Shown: positions 9,164-18,595 of the stretch, one piece after another | Layout: each line of letters begins with the position of its first letter | Position numbering within the stretch: the stretch's first letter is position 1 | NCBI GenBank assembly: GCA_050944855.1 | Contig: JBMNRU010000005.1 | Location: forward strand, 62,001 to 126,000 | Reading direction: 5' to 3' | DNA length: 64,000 bases | DNA from: Lactonifactor sp050944855 | GTDB lineage: Bacteria > Bacillota > Clostridia > Lachnospirales > Lachnospiraceae | Made by a program: the position numbers and the translations under genes | The notes under the pieces: generated by a model | Told to the model about the DNA's origin: nothing | The model's input: the letters and a program-made list of their open reading frames with translations, nothing else | Database searches by the model: none

Positions 9164-9826
9164 ATGCAGGCAATATTTGAAACACTTTTTGACATTGTAT
9201 ATCTGGTGTCCGTGATCACCATAGGAATTATAATGATTCGCGGATGTGAGGGACGTAAGCAATACCGGCTGTTTGGTATTATGGCAGTGACCCTTGGATG
9301 CGGGGATGCATTCCATCTGGTGCCCAGAGCGATTGCTCTTTGTACTACCGGACTGGAAAACTATACTGTGGCGCTGGGGGTTGGAAAACTGATCACATCT
9401 GTTACCATGACTCTGTTTTATGTTTTGCTCTATTATGTATGGCGCTCCCGTTACCAGATTGAAAATAATAGGAGCACAACCATAGCCGTATGGGTTTTGG
9501 CTCTGATGCGTATCGGTCTGTGTCTGATGCCGCAGAATGCATGGACCAGTTCGAAACCGCCGCTTTCCTGGGCGATTTACCGCAACATTCCTTTTGCACT
9601 TCTTGGCGCTCTGATCATTGTACTGTTTTATGGAAGTGCCAAAAAGATGCAGGATCAGGCTTTCCGGCATTTGTGGCTGACTGTAGTGTTGAGTTTTGCC
9701 TGCTATATCCCGGTGGTGTTATTTGCGGATCAGATTCCGGCAGTGGGAATGCTGATGATTCCCAAGACCTGTGCATATGTCTGGACAGTGCTGATTGGAT
9801 ATCGTGCAATGAAGATCGGAAGATAG
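9164..9826 (+). CDS. Uncharacterised multi-pass membrane protein
   Basis: 220 residues with about seven hydrophobic segments separated by short charged loops, giving a compact integral membrane protein. I do not recognise a named family or catalytic motif. The ATG at 9164 is preferred over the in-frame TTG at 9158 because GGAGG at 9151-9155 is 8 nt from the ATG but only 2 nt from the TTG. It is a single-gene unit, bounded by the nadE terminator upstream and a bidirectional terminator downstream. Confidence 0.75.
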   Translation: MQAIFETLFDIVYLVSVITIGIIMIRGCEGRKQYRLFGIMAVTLGCGDAFHLVPRAIALCTTGLENYTVALGVGKLITSVTMTLFYVLLYYVWRSRYQIENNRSTTIAVWVLALMRIGLCLMPQNAWTSSKPPLSWAIYRNIPFALLGALIIVLFYGSAKKMQDQAFRHLWLTVVLSFACYIPVVLFADQIPAVGMLMIPKTCAYVWTVLIGYRAMKIGR

Positions 9827-9846
9827 TAATGGATGAGATAGAAGTA

Positions 9847-9898
9847 AACAGAGGGTACTCTTCAAGTCGTTTTATGACTTTTGGGGTACCCTCTGTTT
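9847..9898. terminator. Bidirectional terminator between convergent genes
   Basis: Twelve complementary bases (AACAGAGGGTAC with GTACCCTCTGTT) enclose a smaller AAGTC/GACTT hairpin. The stem lies between the membrane-protein gene and the oppositely oriented anchored-protein gene and can serve both. Confidence 0.82.
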
Positions 9899-9912
9899 GA
9901 GCATATCCGGTG

Positions 9913-10356
9913 TTATTGATTTTCCACAGAGGCTTTTTCCAATGCAGAGGATATGGCATCCAGCAGCAGCATGGACGTGTACTTGTTATCGTCGGTATAA
10001 GTAATGCCCTCCAGTGACTGGGTGACATAAATCTGACTGGAAATTTCCTCTAAAGTGGGCTGCATCAGAGGATACATGGCAGTGGTAGTTTCACTTAAAT
10101 TGGTCAGTGCGATGGAATTGATATGATCGGAATCCACGGTAACTTCCACATTGAAAGTATTTCCGTTTAAGGTTATGGGCGTTGTATAGACACCGGCCGT
10201 GTAAAGACTGGCAGACATATTGGCAGTTTCTTTTGCCTCTTTCGAACCAAACATGACAAAGAGCACTGCAGCCAGTGAAACAGCCAGAATGAGAAAGATG
10301 GCAGTATAAATGACCTCTTTCATATGTAATACAACAATTTTTGTTTTTGAACTCAT
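9913..10356 (-). CDS. Small membrane-anchored extracytoplasmic protein, unknown function
   Basis: 147 residues. A basic N-terminus and a transmembrane helix at about residues 14-35 precede an outward-facing domain of about 100 residues (GVYTTPITLNGNTFNVEV; LTNLSETTTAMYPLMQPTLE). The beta-rich start recalls small FMN-binding-type or lipoprotein-like domains, but no flavinylation motif is evident and I would not assign one. A clean AGGAGGG site supports the start. Divergent from the nicotinamidase-like gene. Confidence 0.7.
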   Translation of the reverse strand: MSSKTKIVVLHMKEVIYTAIFLILAVSLAAVLFVMFGSKEAKETANMSASLYTAGVYTTPITLNGNTFNVEVTVDSDHINSIALTNLSETTTAMYPLMQPTLEEISSQIYVTQSLEGITYTDDNKYTSMLLLDAISSALEKASVENQ

Positions 10357-10409
10357 AATTACGCCCTCCTGTTTTCCTTTCTATAGCATATTAACGAAAG
10401 AAGAGAAAT

Positions 10410-10438
10410 ATGACATCGATCTTTAATTATGCTATACT
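10410..10438 (+). promoter_or_regulatory. Promoter of the nicotinamidase-like gene
   Basis: ATGACA (five of six -35 consensus bases), a 17-bp spacer and TATACT lie about 45 bp upstream of the start codon at 10484. Confidence 0.65.
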
Positions 10439-10483
10439 GAACTAAAAACAACGGGCCATTTCCATTTATAAAAGGAGATTATT

Positions 10484-11002
10484 ATGAAAAAATTGTTAGT
10501 GATTGTAGATATGCAAAAGGATTTTGTGGACGGTGCACTGGGAACGAAAGAAGCGCAGGCTATAGTAGAACCTGTGGCCGAGAAGATACGCCGGGAGAAA
10601 GCAAACGGAGCGGAACTGGTATTTACTTTGGATACCCATACAGAAGACTATATGAATACGCAGGAGGGAAAGCATCTGCCGGTGATTCATTGCGTGAAGA
10701 ACACGCCGGGATGGATGCTCACGAAAAGGCTGCAGCCGTTGGCAGAAGGAGAAAGGATTCTGGAAAAACCCACTTTTGGGTCCATGGAGCTGGCAGGGAA
10801 GGTGCAGCAGGGCGGCTATGATGAGATTGAACTGATCGGACTTTGTACGGATATTTGTGTCATTTCCAATGCTATGTTAGTAAAAGCGGCCGCACCGGAG
10901 GTGCCGGTATTTGTGGATGCCTCCTGTTGTGCCGGTGTGACGCCGCAGAGTCATGCGAATGCGTTAGAGGCGATGAAGATGTGTCAGATCGGTATTCGTT
11001 AG
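10484..11002 (+). CDS. Isochorismatase-family cysteine hydrolase, probable nicotinamidase
   Basis: 172 residues. The cysteine-hydrolase triad is visible as Asp9 (IVDMQKDF), Lys95 (EKPTFGS) and Cys125 (CTDICV). A metal-binding type motif, LDTH (Asp50, His52), is as found in nicotinamidases (PncA), which convert nicotinamide to nicotinate for NAD salvage. Other isochorismatase-fold enzymes share the triad, so the substrate is inferred. Nearby nadE supports the NAD link. AAAAGGAG precedes the start. addB begins 17 bp downstream and may be co-transcribed. Confidence 0.83.
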   Translation: MKKLLVIVDMQKDFVDGALGTKEAQAIVEPVAEKIRREKANGAELVFTLDTHTEDYMNTQEGKHLPVIHCVKNTPGWMLTKRLQPLAEGERILEKPTFGSMELAGKVQQGGYDEIELIGLCTDICVISNAMLVKAAAPEVPVFVDASCCAGVTPQSHANALEAMKMCQIGIR

Positions 11003-11019
11003 CTGAGAAAGGAAGGTCT

Positions 11020-14000
11020 ATGTCATTACAATTCGTTTTGGGAAATTCCGGTGTGGGAAAGTCTCATTTTCTATTTGAAAAAATCATACAGGAATCTCTG
11101 GAGCACCCGGAGAAGAATTATCTGATTCTGGTTCCGGAACAGTTTACCATGCAGATCCAGAAGGAAGTCGTCAGTCTGCATCCGCGAAAGGGTATTTTTA
11201 ATATAGATATCCTTAGTTTTGAGCGTCTGGCCTATCGTATTTTGGCGGAACATGAGGAGTTTTCGGCCAGGATTCTGGAGGAGACCGGAAAAGGTCTGGT
11301 ACTGAGAAAGGTGGCTCAGGAAAAAAAGAGAGAGCTTGCGGTACTGGGAAGCAAGCTTCAGAAGACAGGCTATATTTCGCAGATGAAATCTACGGTTTCC
11401 GAGCTGATGCAGTATGGCATCGATGTGGATGACATGGAGGTACTTCTGAAAACCAGTGAAAAAAAACCGCAGCTGTATTATAAGCTAAAGGATATTGGGG
11501 TAATGTATCAGGGATTTCGTCAGTATCTGGAGGGCAGTTATGTGACCGCAGAGGAAGTGCTGGATCTTTTGTGCAAATATGTGCCGGAATCCTCCCTTTT
11601 AAAGGAGGCAGTGCTGGTACTGGACGGCTATACAGGATTTACTCCGGTGCAGGGAAAACTGTTGGGAGAATTGCTGCAGGTATGCGAGAAAATATATGTC
11701 TCTCTTACTATGGATGAAAGGGAGAAGAAAAAGCAGGTGAGTCAGTATCGGGCAGGAAATCCTCATGAACTTTTTTATCTCAGCCGTCAGACCTTGGAGA
11801 ATCTTTGCCGGCTGGCCGCAGAAACCCATGCAGAAATAGAAGAACCGATTTGGATTTCCCGTCACGGTGCGGATCGTTTTGCCAACAGTCCGGCTCTGGC
11901 GTTTTTGGAACGCCATTTGTTCCGTTATGACAGGGCTGTGTATGACAGAAAACAGCAGGAAATTCATATAGCTGTCTGTAAAAATCCGCAGATGGAAATG
12001 GAGGCCATTTCTGCCAGGATTCTTCGAATGGTACGGGAAGAAGGATATCAATATAAAGATTTTGCAGTCATTACCGGGGATCTGGAGGTATATGGAGATT
12101 ATGCGGCCTGGGCTTTTGCCCGCGCCCAAATCCCCTGTTTTCTGGATGAAAAACATTCCGTGCTTTTGCATCCGCTGATCGAGTGTCTTCGTTCCCTGAT
12201 GGACATTGTGGTAGAAGATTTTAGTTACGAGAGCGTGTTTCGTTTTCTGCGCTGCGGTTTGACCGATCTCACAGAGGAAGAAACAGATATTCTGGAAAAT
12301 TATTGTATCGCCCTGGGAATCCGCGGATACAGCCAGTGGAAGGAAGAATGGGTGCGCCATTACCGCGGGCAGCCGCCGGAGGAGGTTCCTACCCTGAACA
12401 AACTGCGTCAAAAGGTGGTGGAACCGCTGCTTCCGCTGTTAGGCGTAATGAAACAAAAATCATTTTCCGTGAGAGAAGGAGCGCTTGCCCTGTACCAGTA
12501 TATGGCGGATGCCCGCATAGAGGAAAAAATGGAAGCACAGAGGGCCTATTTTGAACAGATACAGGAAAGTGCGCGGGAAAAGGAATACAGCCAGATCTAT
12601 AAGATCGTGATGGATCTTCTGGATAAAATGGTAGATGTGCTGGGAGACGAGACTGTCAGCAGGCGGGAATGGAAAGAATTGCTGGAGGCTGGATTTACAG
12701 AGGCGAAAGTGGGAATTATCCCGCCGTCCAGTGATCAGGTGCTGGTGGGAGATATGGAGAGAACCCGGCTGAAGGATATTAAGGTACTGTTTTTTGCCGG
12801 AGTAAATGAAAACCGGATTCCGAGAAACGGAGTCTCACCGGGACTGATCACGGATCTGGATCGGGAAACATTGAAAGCTTCCGGGGTAGTGCTGGCGCCT
12901 ACGGAAAAAGAGAATCTTTGTATTCAGAGATTTTATTTATATCTGGCTATGACAAAACCCAGGGAACATCTTTATCTGTTTTACAGCAGATCCAGTGAAA
13001 AGGGGGAGAGTATCGGCCCGGCCTTTGTGATCGGCAGCCTTTTGCAGATGTTTCCTTCCATTAAGGTACAGGATGAGGAAGAAGAAAGGGCAAAACTGTC
13101 TTATATTCAGACTCCGGATCAGGGAATGACCTATGTAGCAGAGGGCTTTTTGCGGGAACCGGAAGAGGTATCAAAACAGTGGGAGTCTTTGTATCAGTGG
13201 TATTGCAGTCAGGAAAAAAGGCTGCCTCAGATCCGTAAATTACTGGAAGCCGCGTTTTATGAAAATCCGCAGGATGCGATCGGAAAAAGTGCGGCCCATG
13301 CTCTGTACGGAACGGTGCTGGAAAACAGTGCTACCAGACTGGAGCGCTTTGCCGCCTGTGCGTTTGCTCATTTTCTGGAATACGGCATACAGGCCAGAGA
13401 ACGGGAACGGTATGAATTTAAGGCTTCCGATCTTGGAAATGTAGTCCATCAGGCGTTGGAAGTATTTTCCCGAAAATTGCATCAGATGGGATTGCAGTGG
13501 AGAGATTTAGAGGATACCGTGCGGACACAGCTGATTGAGGAAAGTGTGGAGGCTGTGACCGGAGATTATGGCAATACCATTCTTCACAGTACTGCCAGAA
13601 ATGAATATATGATCTGCCGTGTCAAACGAATTTTAGGAAGAACCGTATGGGCAGTGCAAAAGCAGATAGAAAAAGGGCAGTTTGAGCCGCATCGATTTGA
13701 AGTTTCTTTTGCTGTAACGGATTCTCTGGACAGCGTGCAGATTGCCTTGTCAGAGGAAGAGAAGATCCGGCTCAGGGGCAGGATTGACCGGTTGGATCTA
13801 TGCAGGGAAGAGGATCGGGTTTATGTAAAGGTTGTTGACTATAAATCGGGTAATACGGCGTTTGATCTGGTAGCGTTGTATCATGGACTGCAGCTGCAGC
13901 TGGTGCTGTATATGAATGCTGCGCTGGAAATGGAGCAGAGAGAATTTCCGAATAAAGAAATCATCCCGGGAGGAGTTTTTTATTATCATGTAAAAGATCC

Positions 14001-14457
14001 TGTTTTAGACCGGGAAGGTAAGGAAACGCCGGAAAAGATCCAGGAAAGATTGTTGAAACAGCTGAAACTGGGCGGTCTGGTACTGGCAGAACCGGAAATA
14101 GTCGCAAAGATGGATGTAACGGTAAGTCCCCAGGGAACCAAAGCATCGGGTGTGATTCCCGTATCCTATAACAAAGACGGAAGTTTTTCGAAAACGTCCA
14201 GTGTGGCTTCCCGGGAAATGTTCCAGGTAATGGGAAGTTATGTAAATCAAAAGGCCCGTGAGATCGGCCGGGATATTCTGGACGGAAAGGCAGAGACGGC
14301 TCCCTACAGTATGGGTAAGAAAAATGCCTGTACTTACTGTCCGTATCATAGTATCTGTGGATTTGATGAAAAGATACCGGGTTATCATTTCCGTAGATTA
14401 AAGGAGCAGAAGCCGGATGAAATCTGGGAAAAAATGAGGAAGGAAGTGGAATCGTGA
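11020..14457 (+). CDS. addB: AddB subunit of the AddAB helicase-nuclease
   Basis: 1145 residues. With AddA it resects double-strand breaks for RecA-dependent repair, the Firmicutes counterpart of RecBCD. Walker A is GNSGVGKS (residues 8-15). The C-terminal nuclease domain has DRLDLC and VVDYKSGN. A cysteine cluster (FAACAF and CTYCPYHSIC) holds the iron-sulfur staple known for AddB. The start is at 11020 after GGAAGG; the frame extends further upstream into the preceding gene but only as overlap. Its stop overlaps the addA GTG start by 4 bp, so translation is probably coupled. Confidence 0.96.
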   Translation: MSLQFVLGNSGVGKSHFLFEKIIQESLEHPEKNYLILVPEQFTMQIQKEVVSLHPRKGIFNIDILSFERLAYRILAEHEEFSARILEETGKGLVLRKVAQEKKRELAVLGSKLQKTGYISQMKSTVSELMQYGIDVDDMEVLLKTSEKKPQLYYKLKDIGVMYQGFRQYLEGSYVTAEEVLDLLCKYVPESSLLKEAVLVLDGYTGFTPVQGKLLGELLQVCEKIYVSLTMDEREKKKQVSQYRAGNPHELFYLSRQTLENLCRLAAETHAEIEEPIWISRHGADRFANSPALAFLERHLFRYDRAVYDRKQQEIHIAVCKNPQMEMEAISARILRMVREEGYQYKDFAVITGDLEVYGDYAAWAFARAQIPCFLDEKHSVLLHPLIECLRSLMDIVVEDFSYESVFRFLRCGLTDLTEEETDILENYCIALGIRGYSQWKEEWVRHYRGQPPEEVPTLNKLRQKVVEPLLPLLGVMKQKSFSVREGALALYQYMADARIEEKMEAQRAYFEQIQESAREKEYSQIYKIVMDLLDKMVDVLGDETVSRREWKELLEAGFTEAKVGIIPPSSDQVLVGDMERTRLKDIKVLFFAGVNENRIPRNGVSPGLITDLDRETLKASGVVLAPTEKENLCIQRFYLYLAMTKPREHLYLFYSRSSEKGESIGPAFVIGSLLQMFPSIKVQDEEEERAKLSYIQTPDQGMTYVAEGFLREPEEVSKQWESLYQWYCSQEKRLPQIRKLLEAAFYENPQDAIGKSAAHALYGTVLENSATRLERFAACAFAHFLEYGIQARERERYEFKASDLGNVVHQALEVFSRKLHQMGLQWRDLEDTVRTQLIEESVEAVTGDYGNTILHSTARNEYMICRVKRILGRTVWAVQKQIEKGQFEPHRFEVSFAVTDSLDSVQIALSEEEKIRLRGRIDRLDLCREEDRVYVKVVDYKSGNTAFDLVALYHGLQLQLVLYMNAALEMEQREFPNKEIIPGGVFYYHVKDPVLDREGKETPEKIQERLLKQLKLGGLVLAEPEIVAKMDVTVSPQGTKASGVIPVSYNKDGSFSKTSSVASREMFQVMGSYVNQKAREIGRDILDGKAETAPYSMGKKNACTYCPYHSICGFDEKIPGYHFRRLKEQKPDEIWEKMRKEVES

Positions 14458-17400
14458 GCACAGCATGGACCGAAGAACAGAAGCAGGTCATTGACCTGCG
14501 CGATAAGAATATTTTAGTCAGTGCGGCTGCCGGTTCCGGAAAAACAGCAGTACTGGTGGAGCGGATCCTGTCCAGAGTGACAGATCCGGTGCACCCCATC
14601 GATCTGGACCGTCTGCTGGTGGTGACATTTACCAAAGCAGCCGCCGGTGAGATGCGGGAGCGTATTGGTGCTGCGATAGAAAAAAAGTTAGGCGAAGAAC
14701 CGGACAATGTGCATCTGCAGCGGCAGTCATCTTTGCTGCATCATGCACAGATCACAACCATTGACAGTTTTTGCTCTTATGTGGTGCGGAATTATTTTCA
14801 TAAGATTGACCTGGATCCGGGATTTCGTATAGGCGATGACGGAGAGTTAAAGCTTCTTATGCAGGATACCGCACGACAGGTACTGGAAGAGGCATATGAG
14901 GAAGGAAAAGAAGAATTTCTGATTTTGATGGAGGCCTATGCAGCCGGAAAAAGCGATGTTTCTATGGAAGAACTGATACAGCAGCTGTATCAGTTCTCCG
15001 TGAGTACGACTTTGCCGGAGCGATGGCTTCGGGAATGTAAAAAGTCCTATCAGGCAGAAACCGAAGAAGAACTGGAAAACAGCATCTGGATGCAGCAGCT
15101 GCGCACAGACAGTGATCAAATCCTTCGGGAGGCGATGCAGCTCAATGAAAAGGCATTAAAGATTATCCGTCAGGAGGATGGTCCCCGTGTTTATGAAGAA
15201 GCATTGGCAAACGACAGCAGCTGGATCAGAAAATTGCTGGAGGCAGAATCGTTTCAGAAGCGGTATGAAGCATTTGCAGGACATAAGTATACTGCCCTGT
15301 CTAGGAAGAAAGATCCCGATGCGTCAGAAGAAAAGAAAGAACTTGTGAAATACCTTCGTGAGCAGTGTAAGTCCCTCCTAAATGGCCTGCGGGAGCAATA
15401 TTATTTTCAGAGCCGGGAGGATGTGCTGGCAGATATGAAGGAAGCGGCAGTACCTGTGTGCGCTCTTCTGGATCTGACCGGAACCTTTGCCAGCCGTTTT
15501 TCTCAGGAAAAAAGGGAACGGAATATGCTGGATTTTGGAGATCTGGAACATTTTGCTCTGGAAATTCTGGTAGAGCAGGAAGAGACTTCCAAAGGAATTC
15601 TTTGTCATTATACAGAGGCTGCCCGGGAGCTGGCATCTGGTTTTGAAGAGATTATGATTGACGAATATCAGGACAGTAATTATGTACAGGAATTGCTGTT
15701 AACCGCGGTTTCCCGGATTCCTGATGGCGGGCATAATATGTTTATGGTAGGGGATGTGAAGCAGAGTATCTATCGCTTTCGATTGGCCCGTCCGGAGATT
15801 TTCATGGAAAAATATCATAGTTATCAAAATGGCCGTGAAGGCTGCCAGAGAGTAGATCTTCACAAAAATTTCCGAAGCCGGAAAGAAGTGCTGGACGGGG
15901 TGAATTTTATTTTTCGTCAGATTATGCGTCCGGAATTGGGAAATGTGGAATATGATGAGGATGCTATGCTGCGAAATGGTGCGGCATTTCCTGCTTCCGA
16001 TGAAGAACCGGAGCATAACACGGAGATAGTATTGGTGGAAATAGATGATGCACAGTGGCAGCAGATGGAAACAGAGGAAAATGCTGTCGAGCTGGAAGCC
16101 CGGGCCATTGCCATGCGAATCAAAAAGATGGTGGGAAAAGAGCAGATTCTGGATAAGCATACCGGTCAATACCGTCCCATACAGTACAGAGATTGTGTTA
16201 TTTTGCTTCGTACGGTTGCTGGCTGGGCAGAAACCATTGGGAAAATGCTGGACAGTCAGGGAATTCCCGTTCATATTACTTCCCGAACCGGCTATTTTTC
16301 AGCGTTAGAGGTGGTAACGGCATTAAATTATCTGCATATCTGCGACAATCCGCTGCAGGACATTCCTTTTACCGGAATTTTGTATTCTCCTATAGGCGGC
16401 TGTACGGCGCGGGAATTGGCAGTGATCAAGGCCGCTTACCCGGATGGGTATATCAGTCAGGCTGCCAGAAACTATATGGAAAGGGAGGACGCAGAAGAAC
16501 AGCTGCAGGATAAATTACGCCGTTTTTTCCATACGTATGATACAATGCGCAGACGTTCCCTTTATGTTCCCATTCACCAGCTGCTTTATGAAATTTTGCA
16601 GGAGACGGGATATCAGGCTTATGTGCGTGCGCTTCCCGGCGGAGAACAGCGTTATGCGAATCTGCAGATGCTGCTGGAAAGAGCCCGTGAATTTGGAAAA
16701 ACCAGTTACCGCGGACTGTTTCATTTCATCCGCTATATTGAAAATCTGCAGAAATATCAGTACGAGCTGGGGGAGGCAAGCATGACGTCCGCATCGGAGG
16801 ACGCGGTGCAGATTATGAGTATTCACAAGAGTAAAGGTTTGGAATTTCCGGTAGTATTTGCTGCTGGAATGGGCAAACACTTTAATCTTCAGGATTCCCG
16901 CAGCCAATTGCTGCTGCACATGGAATACGGTGTGGGAGCGGATGCCGTGGATTATAAAATGAGGGTGAAATCCCCCACGTTATTGAAAAAGATGATACAG
17001 CGTCAGCTGGTCCGGGATAGTCTGGGAGAAGAGCTGCGGGTATTGTATGTGGCCCTGACCCGTGCCAAAGAGAAGCTGATCCTTACAGGTACCATAGAAA
17101 AGCTGGAAAAACATATGCTGGAGTATCATGTGATTAAAGAGCAGCAGGAGGAGCCGCTGTCCTTTTCTCTGCTTTCTTCTGCTTCCTGTTATTTCGACTG
17201 GATCTTGCCTGCGCTGGCAAGACACAGAGCTATGGATCCCTTATATGAACGATACGAAAGCAAAAAGCCGGCAGGACATCCGATGTATCAGGACGTCAGC
17301 GAGTTTTCCATCCTTTGCATTTCACCGTTGGAGCTGACGATGGAAGAGATAAATCGTCAGGGAGAAAAGATGCAAAAGAAAGAGGCATTTCTTTGGATGC

Positions 17401-18119
17401 AGCAACAGGAACGATCGGATGATGCTATGTGGGAGGAACGGTTTTCTTATGTATATCCCTATGAAAACCGCAGAGAGATTCCCATGAAAATATCGGTCTC
17501 TGATCTGAAAGCGGGAAAATTTAAGGAAGAAGAGGAAGTGGCCCTCTACGAGGAGACGCTCATCCCGTATATTCCCCGGTTTATGCAGCAGGAAGAGAAA
17601 CATCTTCAGGGAGCAGCACGCGGTACCGCATACCACCGGGTCATGGAATGTCTGGATTATGAGAAGGTGTCTTCTGTGAAAGAGATAGAGCGGCAGATGG
17701 CCCGGATGCAGCGGGAAGGAAAAATCACTGCAGAGATGGCAGACTGTATTGAGGCAGGTGATATTGCCGTTTTTGTGCAGTCCTCTATAGGGCAGCGGAT
17801 GAAGCGTGCAGGCGGACAGAAACGATTATACCGGGAAAAGCAATTTTTCCTGGAGATTCCCGCTTCCCGTCTGCGGGATCAGTGGCCGGAAGAGGAATCG
17901 GTACTGGTACAGGGAATTATCGATGCTTTTTTCGTGGAAGATGACGGTCTGGTGTTAGTGGATTATAAGACAGATCAAGTTTTCTGTGAGCAGCAGCTGG
18001 CGGAGCGCTATCGCGTTCAGCTGGAAGCATATGAAGAGGCTCTGGAGAAACTGATGGGAATGTCGGTGAAAGAGAAGATCATCTATTCCTTCACGCTGGG
18101 GAAAGAAATTCTTTTGTAA
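14454..18119 (+). CDS. addA: AddA subunit of the AddAB helicase-nuclease
   Basis: 1221 residues. This is the UvrD-like superfamily 1A motor and second nuclease of AddAB. Seen in order are motif I SAAAGSGKTAVL (about residue 22), motif II IDEYQDSN, motif III-IV VGDVKQSIYRFR, motif V-VI IHKSKGLEFPVVF and LYVALTRAKEKL, and the C-terminal RecB-type nuclease motif GIIDAFF...LVDYKTD. The GTG start overlaps the addB stop in a GTGA arrangement. No terminator is obvious right after the stop; instead the structured-RNA region begins about 20 bp downstream. Confidence 0.97.
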   Translation: MSTAWTEEQKQVIDLRDKNILVSAAAGSGKTAVLVERILSRVTDPVHPIDLDRLLVVTFTKAAAGEMRERIGAAIEKKLGEEPDNVHLQRQSSLLHHAQITTIDSFCSYVVRNYFHKIDLDPGFRIGDDGELKLLMQDTARQVLEEAYEEGKEEFLILMEAYAAGKSDVSMEELIQQLYQFSVSTTLPERWLRECKKSYQAETEEELENSIWMQQLRTDSDQILREAMQLNEKALKIIRQEDGPRVYEEALANDSSWIRKLLEAESFQKRYEAFAGHKYTALSRKKDPDASEEKKELVKYLREQCKSLLNGLREQYYFQSREDVLADMKEAAVPVCALLDLTGTFASRFSQEKRERNMLDFGDLEHFALEILVEQEETSKGILCHYTEAARELASGFEEIMIDEYQDSNYVQELLLTAVSRIPDGGHNMFMVGDVKQSIYRFRLARPEIFMEKYHSYQNGREGCQRVDLHKNFRSRKEVLDGVNFIFRQIMRPELGNVEYDEDAMLRNGAAFPASDEEPEHNTEIVLVEIDDAQWQQMETEENAVELEARAIAMRIKKMVGKEQILDKHTGQYRPIQYRDCVILLRTVAGWAETIGKMLDSQGIPVHITSRTGYFSALEVVTALNYLHICDNPLQDIPFTGILYSPIGGCTARELAVIKAAYPDGYISQAARNYMEREDAEEQLQDKLRRFFHTYDTMRRRSLYVPIHQLLYEILQETGYQAYVRALPGGEQRYANLQMLLERAREFGKTSYRGLFHFIRYIENLQKYQYELGEASMTSASEDAVQIMSIHKSKGLEFPVVFAAGMGKHFNLQDSRSQLLLHMEYGVGADAVDYKMRVKSPTLLKKMIQRQLVRDSLGEELRVLYVALTRAKEKLILTGTIEKLEKHMLEYHVIKEQQEEPLSFSLLSSASCYFDWILPALARHRAMDPLYERYESKKPAGHPMYQDVSEFSILCISPLELTMEEINRQGEKMQKKEAFLWMQQQERSDDAMWEERFSYVYPYENRREIPMKISVSDLKAGKFKEEEEVALYEETLIPYIPRFMQQEEKHLQGAARGTAYHRVMECLDYEKVSSVKEIERQMARMQREGKITAEMADCIEAGDIAVFVQSSIGQRMKRAGGQKRLYREKQFFLEIPASRLRDQWPEEESVLVQGIIDAFFVEDDGLVLVDYKTDQVFCEQQLAERYRVQLEAYEEALEKLMGMSVKEKIIYSFTLGKEILL

Positions 18120-18141
18120 ATGGCAGCGTTCGGATTGATAA

Positions 18142-18308
18142 AGCCGCCCCGCCTGTGCCATGCCATAAAACAGGACGCTCCTTCTCAGCTAGCCGTCAAG
18201 ACGCACTAAGCCTCTCAGGAGAGCCTTCAAGCCTAAGTACTTACTAGACGTCGGATCTTCAAACTCGCTTCTTCCTAATGTTTTTGGCATGGCACCGGCG
18301 GGGCGGCT
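18142..18308 (-). ncRNA. Structured RNA L, 6S-like (minus-strand member of a divergent pair)
   Basis: The ends are joined by a 12-bp perfect GC stem (18142-18153 with 18297-18308) that continues after a 2x2 internal loop through 9 more pairs. Read on the minus strand, the interior is clearly homologous to the RNA at 18413-18570. Both share TCCTGAGAGGCTTAG, GTCTAG, a TGAA-ATCC block and AGCGTC in the same order, while their closing stems differ in sequence but both pair perfectly. A long rod, an asymmetric central bubble and a terminal hairpin in about 165 nt match the architecture of 6S RNA, which sequesters sigma-A RNA polymerase; some Firmicutes carry two. The class is inferred from shape, not from a database match. 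Confidence 0.55.
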
Positions 18309-18381
18309 CTGACGATCTGAAAAGCGGTTACCTTCGGATAGTATGTCAATCCGGGAGTCATAATCTGCCGATAGTACGTGT

Positions 18382-18410
18382 TTTAACTTTTTGTTATCGT
18401 CCGGTATAAT
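18382..18410 (+). promoter_or_regulatory. Promoter of structured RNA R
   Basis: A perfect TATAAT at 18405-18410 has a weak -35 (TTTAAC) 17 bp upstream. The predicted start falls within a few bases of the first base of the closing stem at 18413, which is strong positional support. Confidence 0.6.
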
Positions 18411-18412
18411 AA

Positions 18413-18570
18413 AGTCCCCGCTCCTCCTTTGCAAATGCGTGTGAAAAGCGCGCCTGAAAATCCTGTGTCTAGCATACACTTAGCCTCGAAGGCTTTCCTG
18501 AGAGGCTTAGGTGTAGCTTGGCACATAGTTGAAGGGAAGCGTCTCGTATTTGCAGGGAGGAGCGGGGACT
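18413..18570 (+). ncRNA. Structured RNA R, 6S-like (plus-strand member of a divergent pair)
   Basis: The first 15 nt (from AGTCCCCG) are exactly complementary to the last 15 (ending GGGGACT at 18570). After a small bulge another 10 pairs follow, giving a closing stem of about 25 bp. The interior has a large asymmetric bubble (TGAAAATCC side opposite TAGTTGAAGGGAAG), then a stem with GTCTAGC against GCTTGGC containing a U-U mismatch that is also present in the sister RNA, then an apical hairpin. No start codon with a ribosome site gives a credible protein. The architecture fits 6S RNA; a covariance-model search would settle this. Confidence 0.6.
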
Positions 18571-18595
18571 CTAATATACGTAAAGACAATTTATT

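Noticed and set aside
10843..11019. 59-codon N-terminal extension of AddB
   Set aside because: It lies inside the nicotinamidase-like gene. The family start and a ribosome site are at 11020.
18120..18595. Reading the 18.1-18.6 kb palindromes as insertion-sequence ends or a MITE
   Set aside because: There is no transposase and no target duplication. The two halves have separate closing stems, shared interior sequence and a well-placed TATAAT, which fits RNA genes better.
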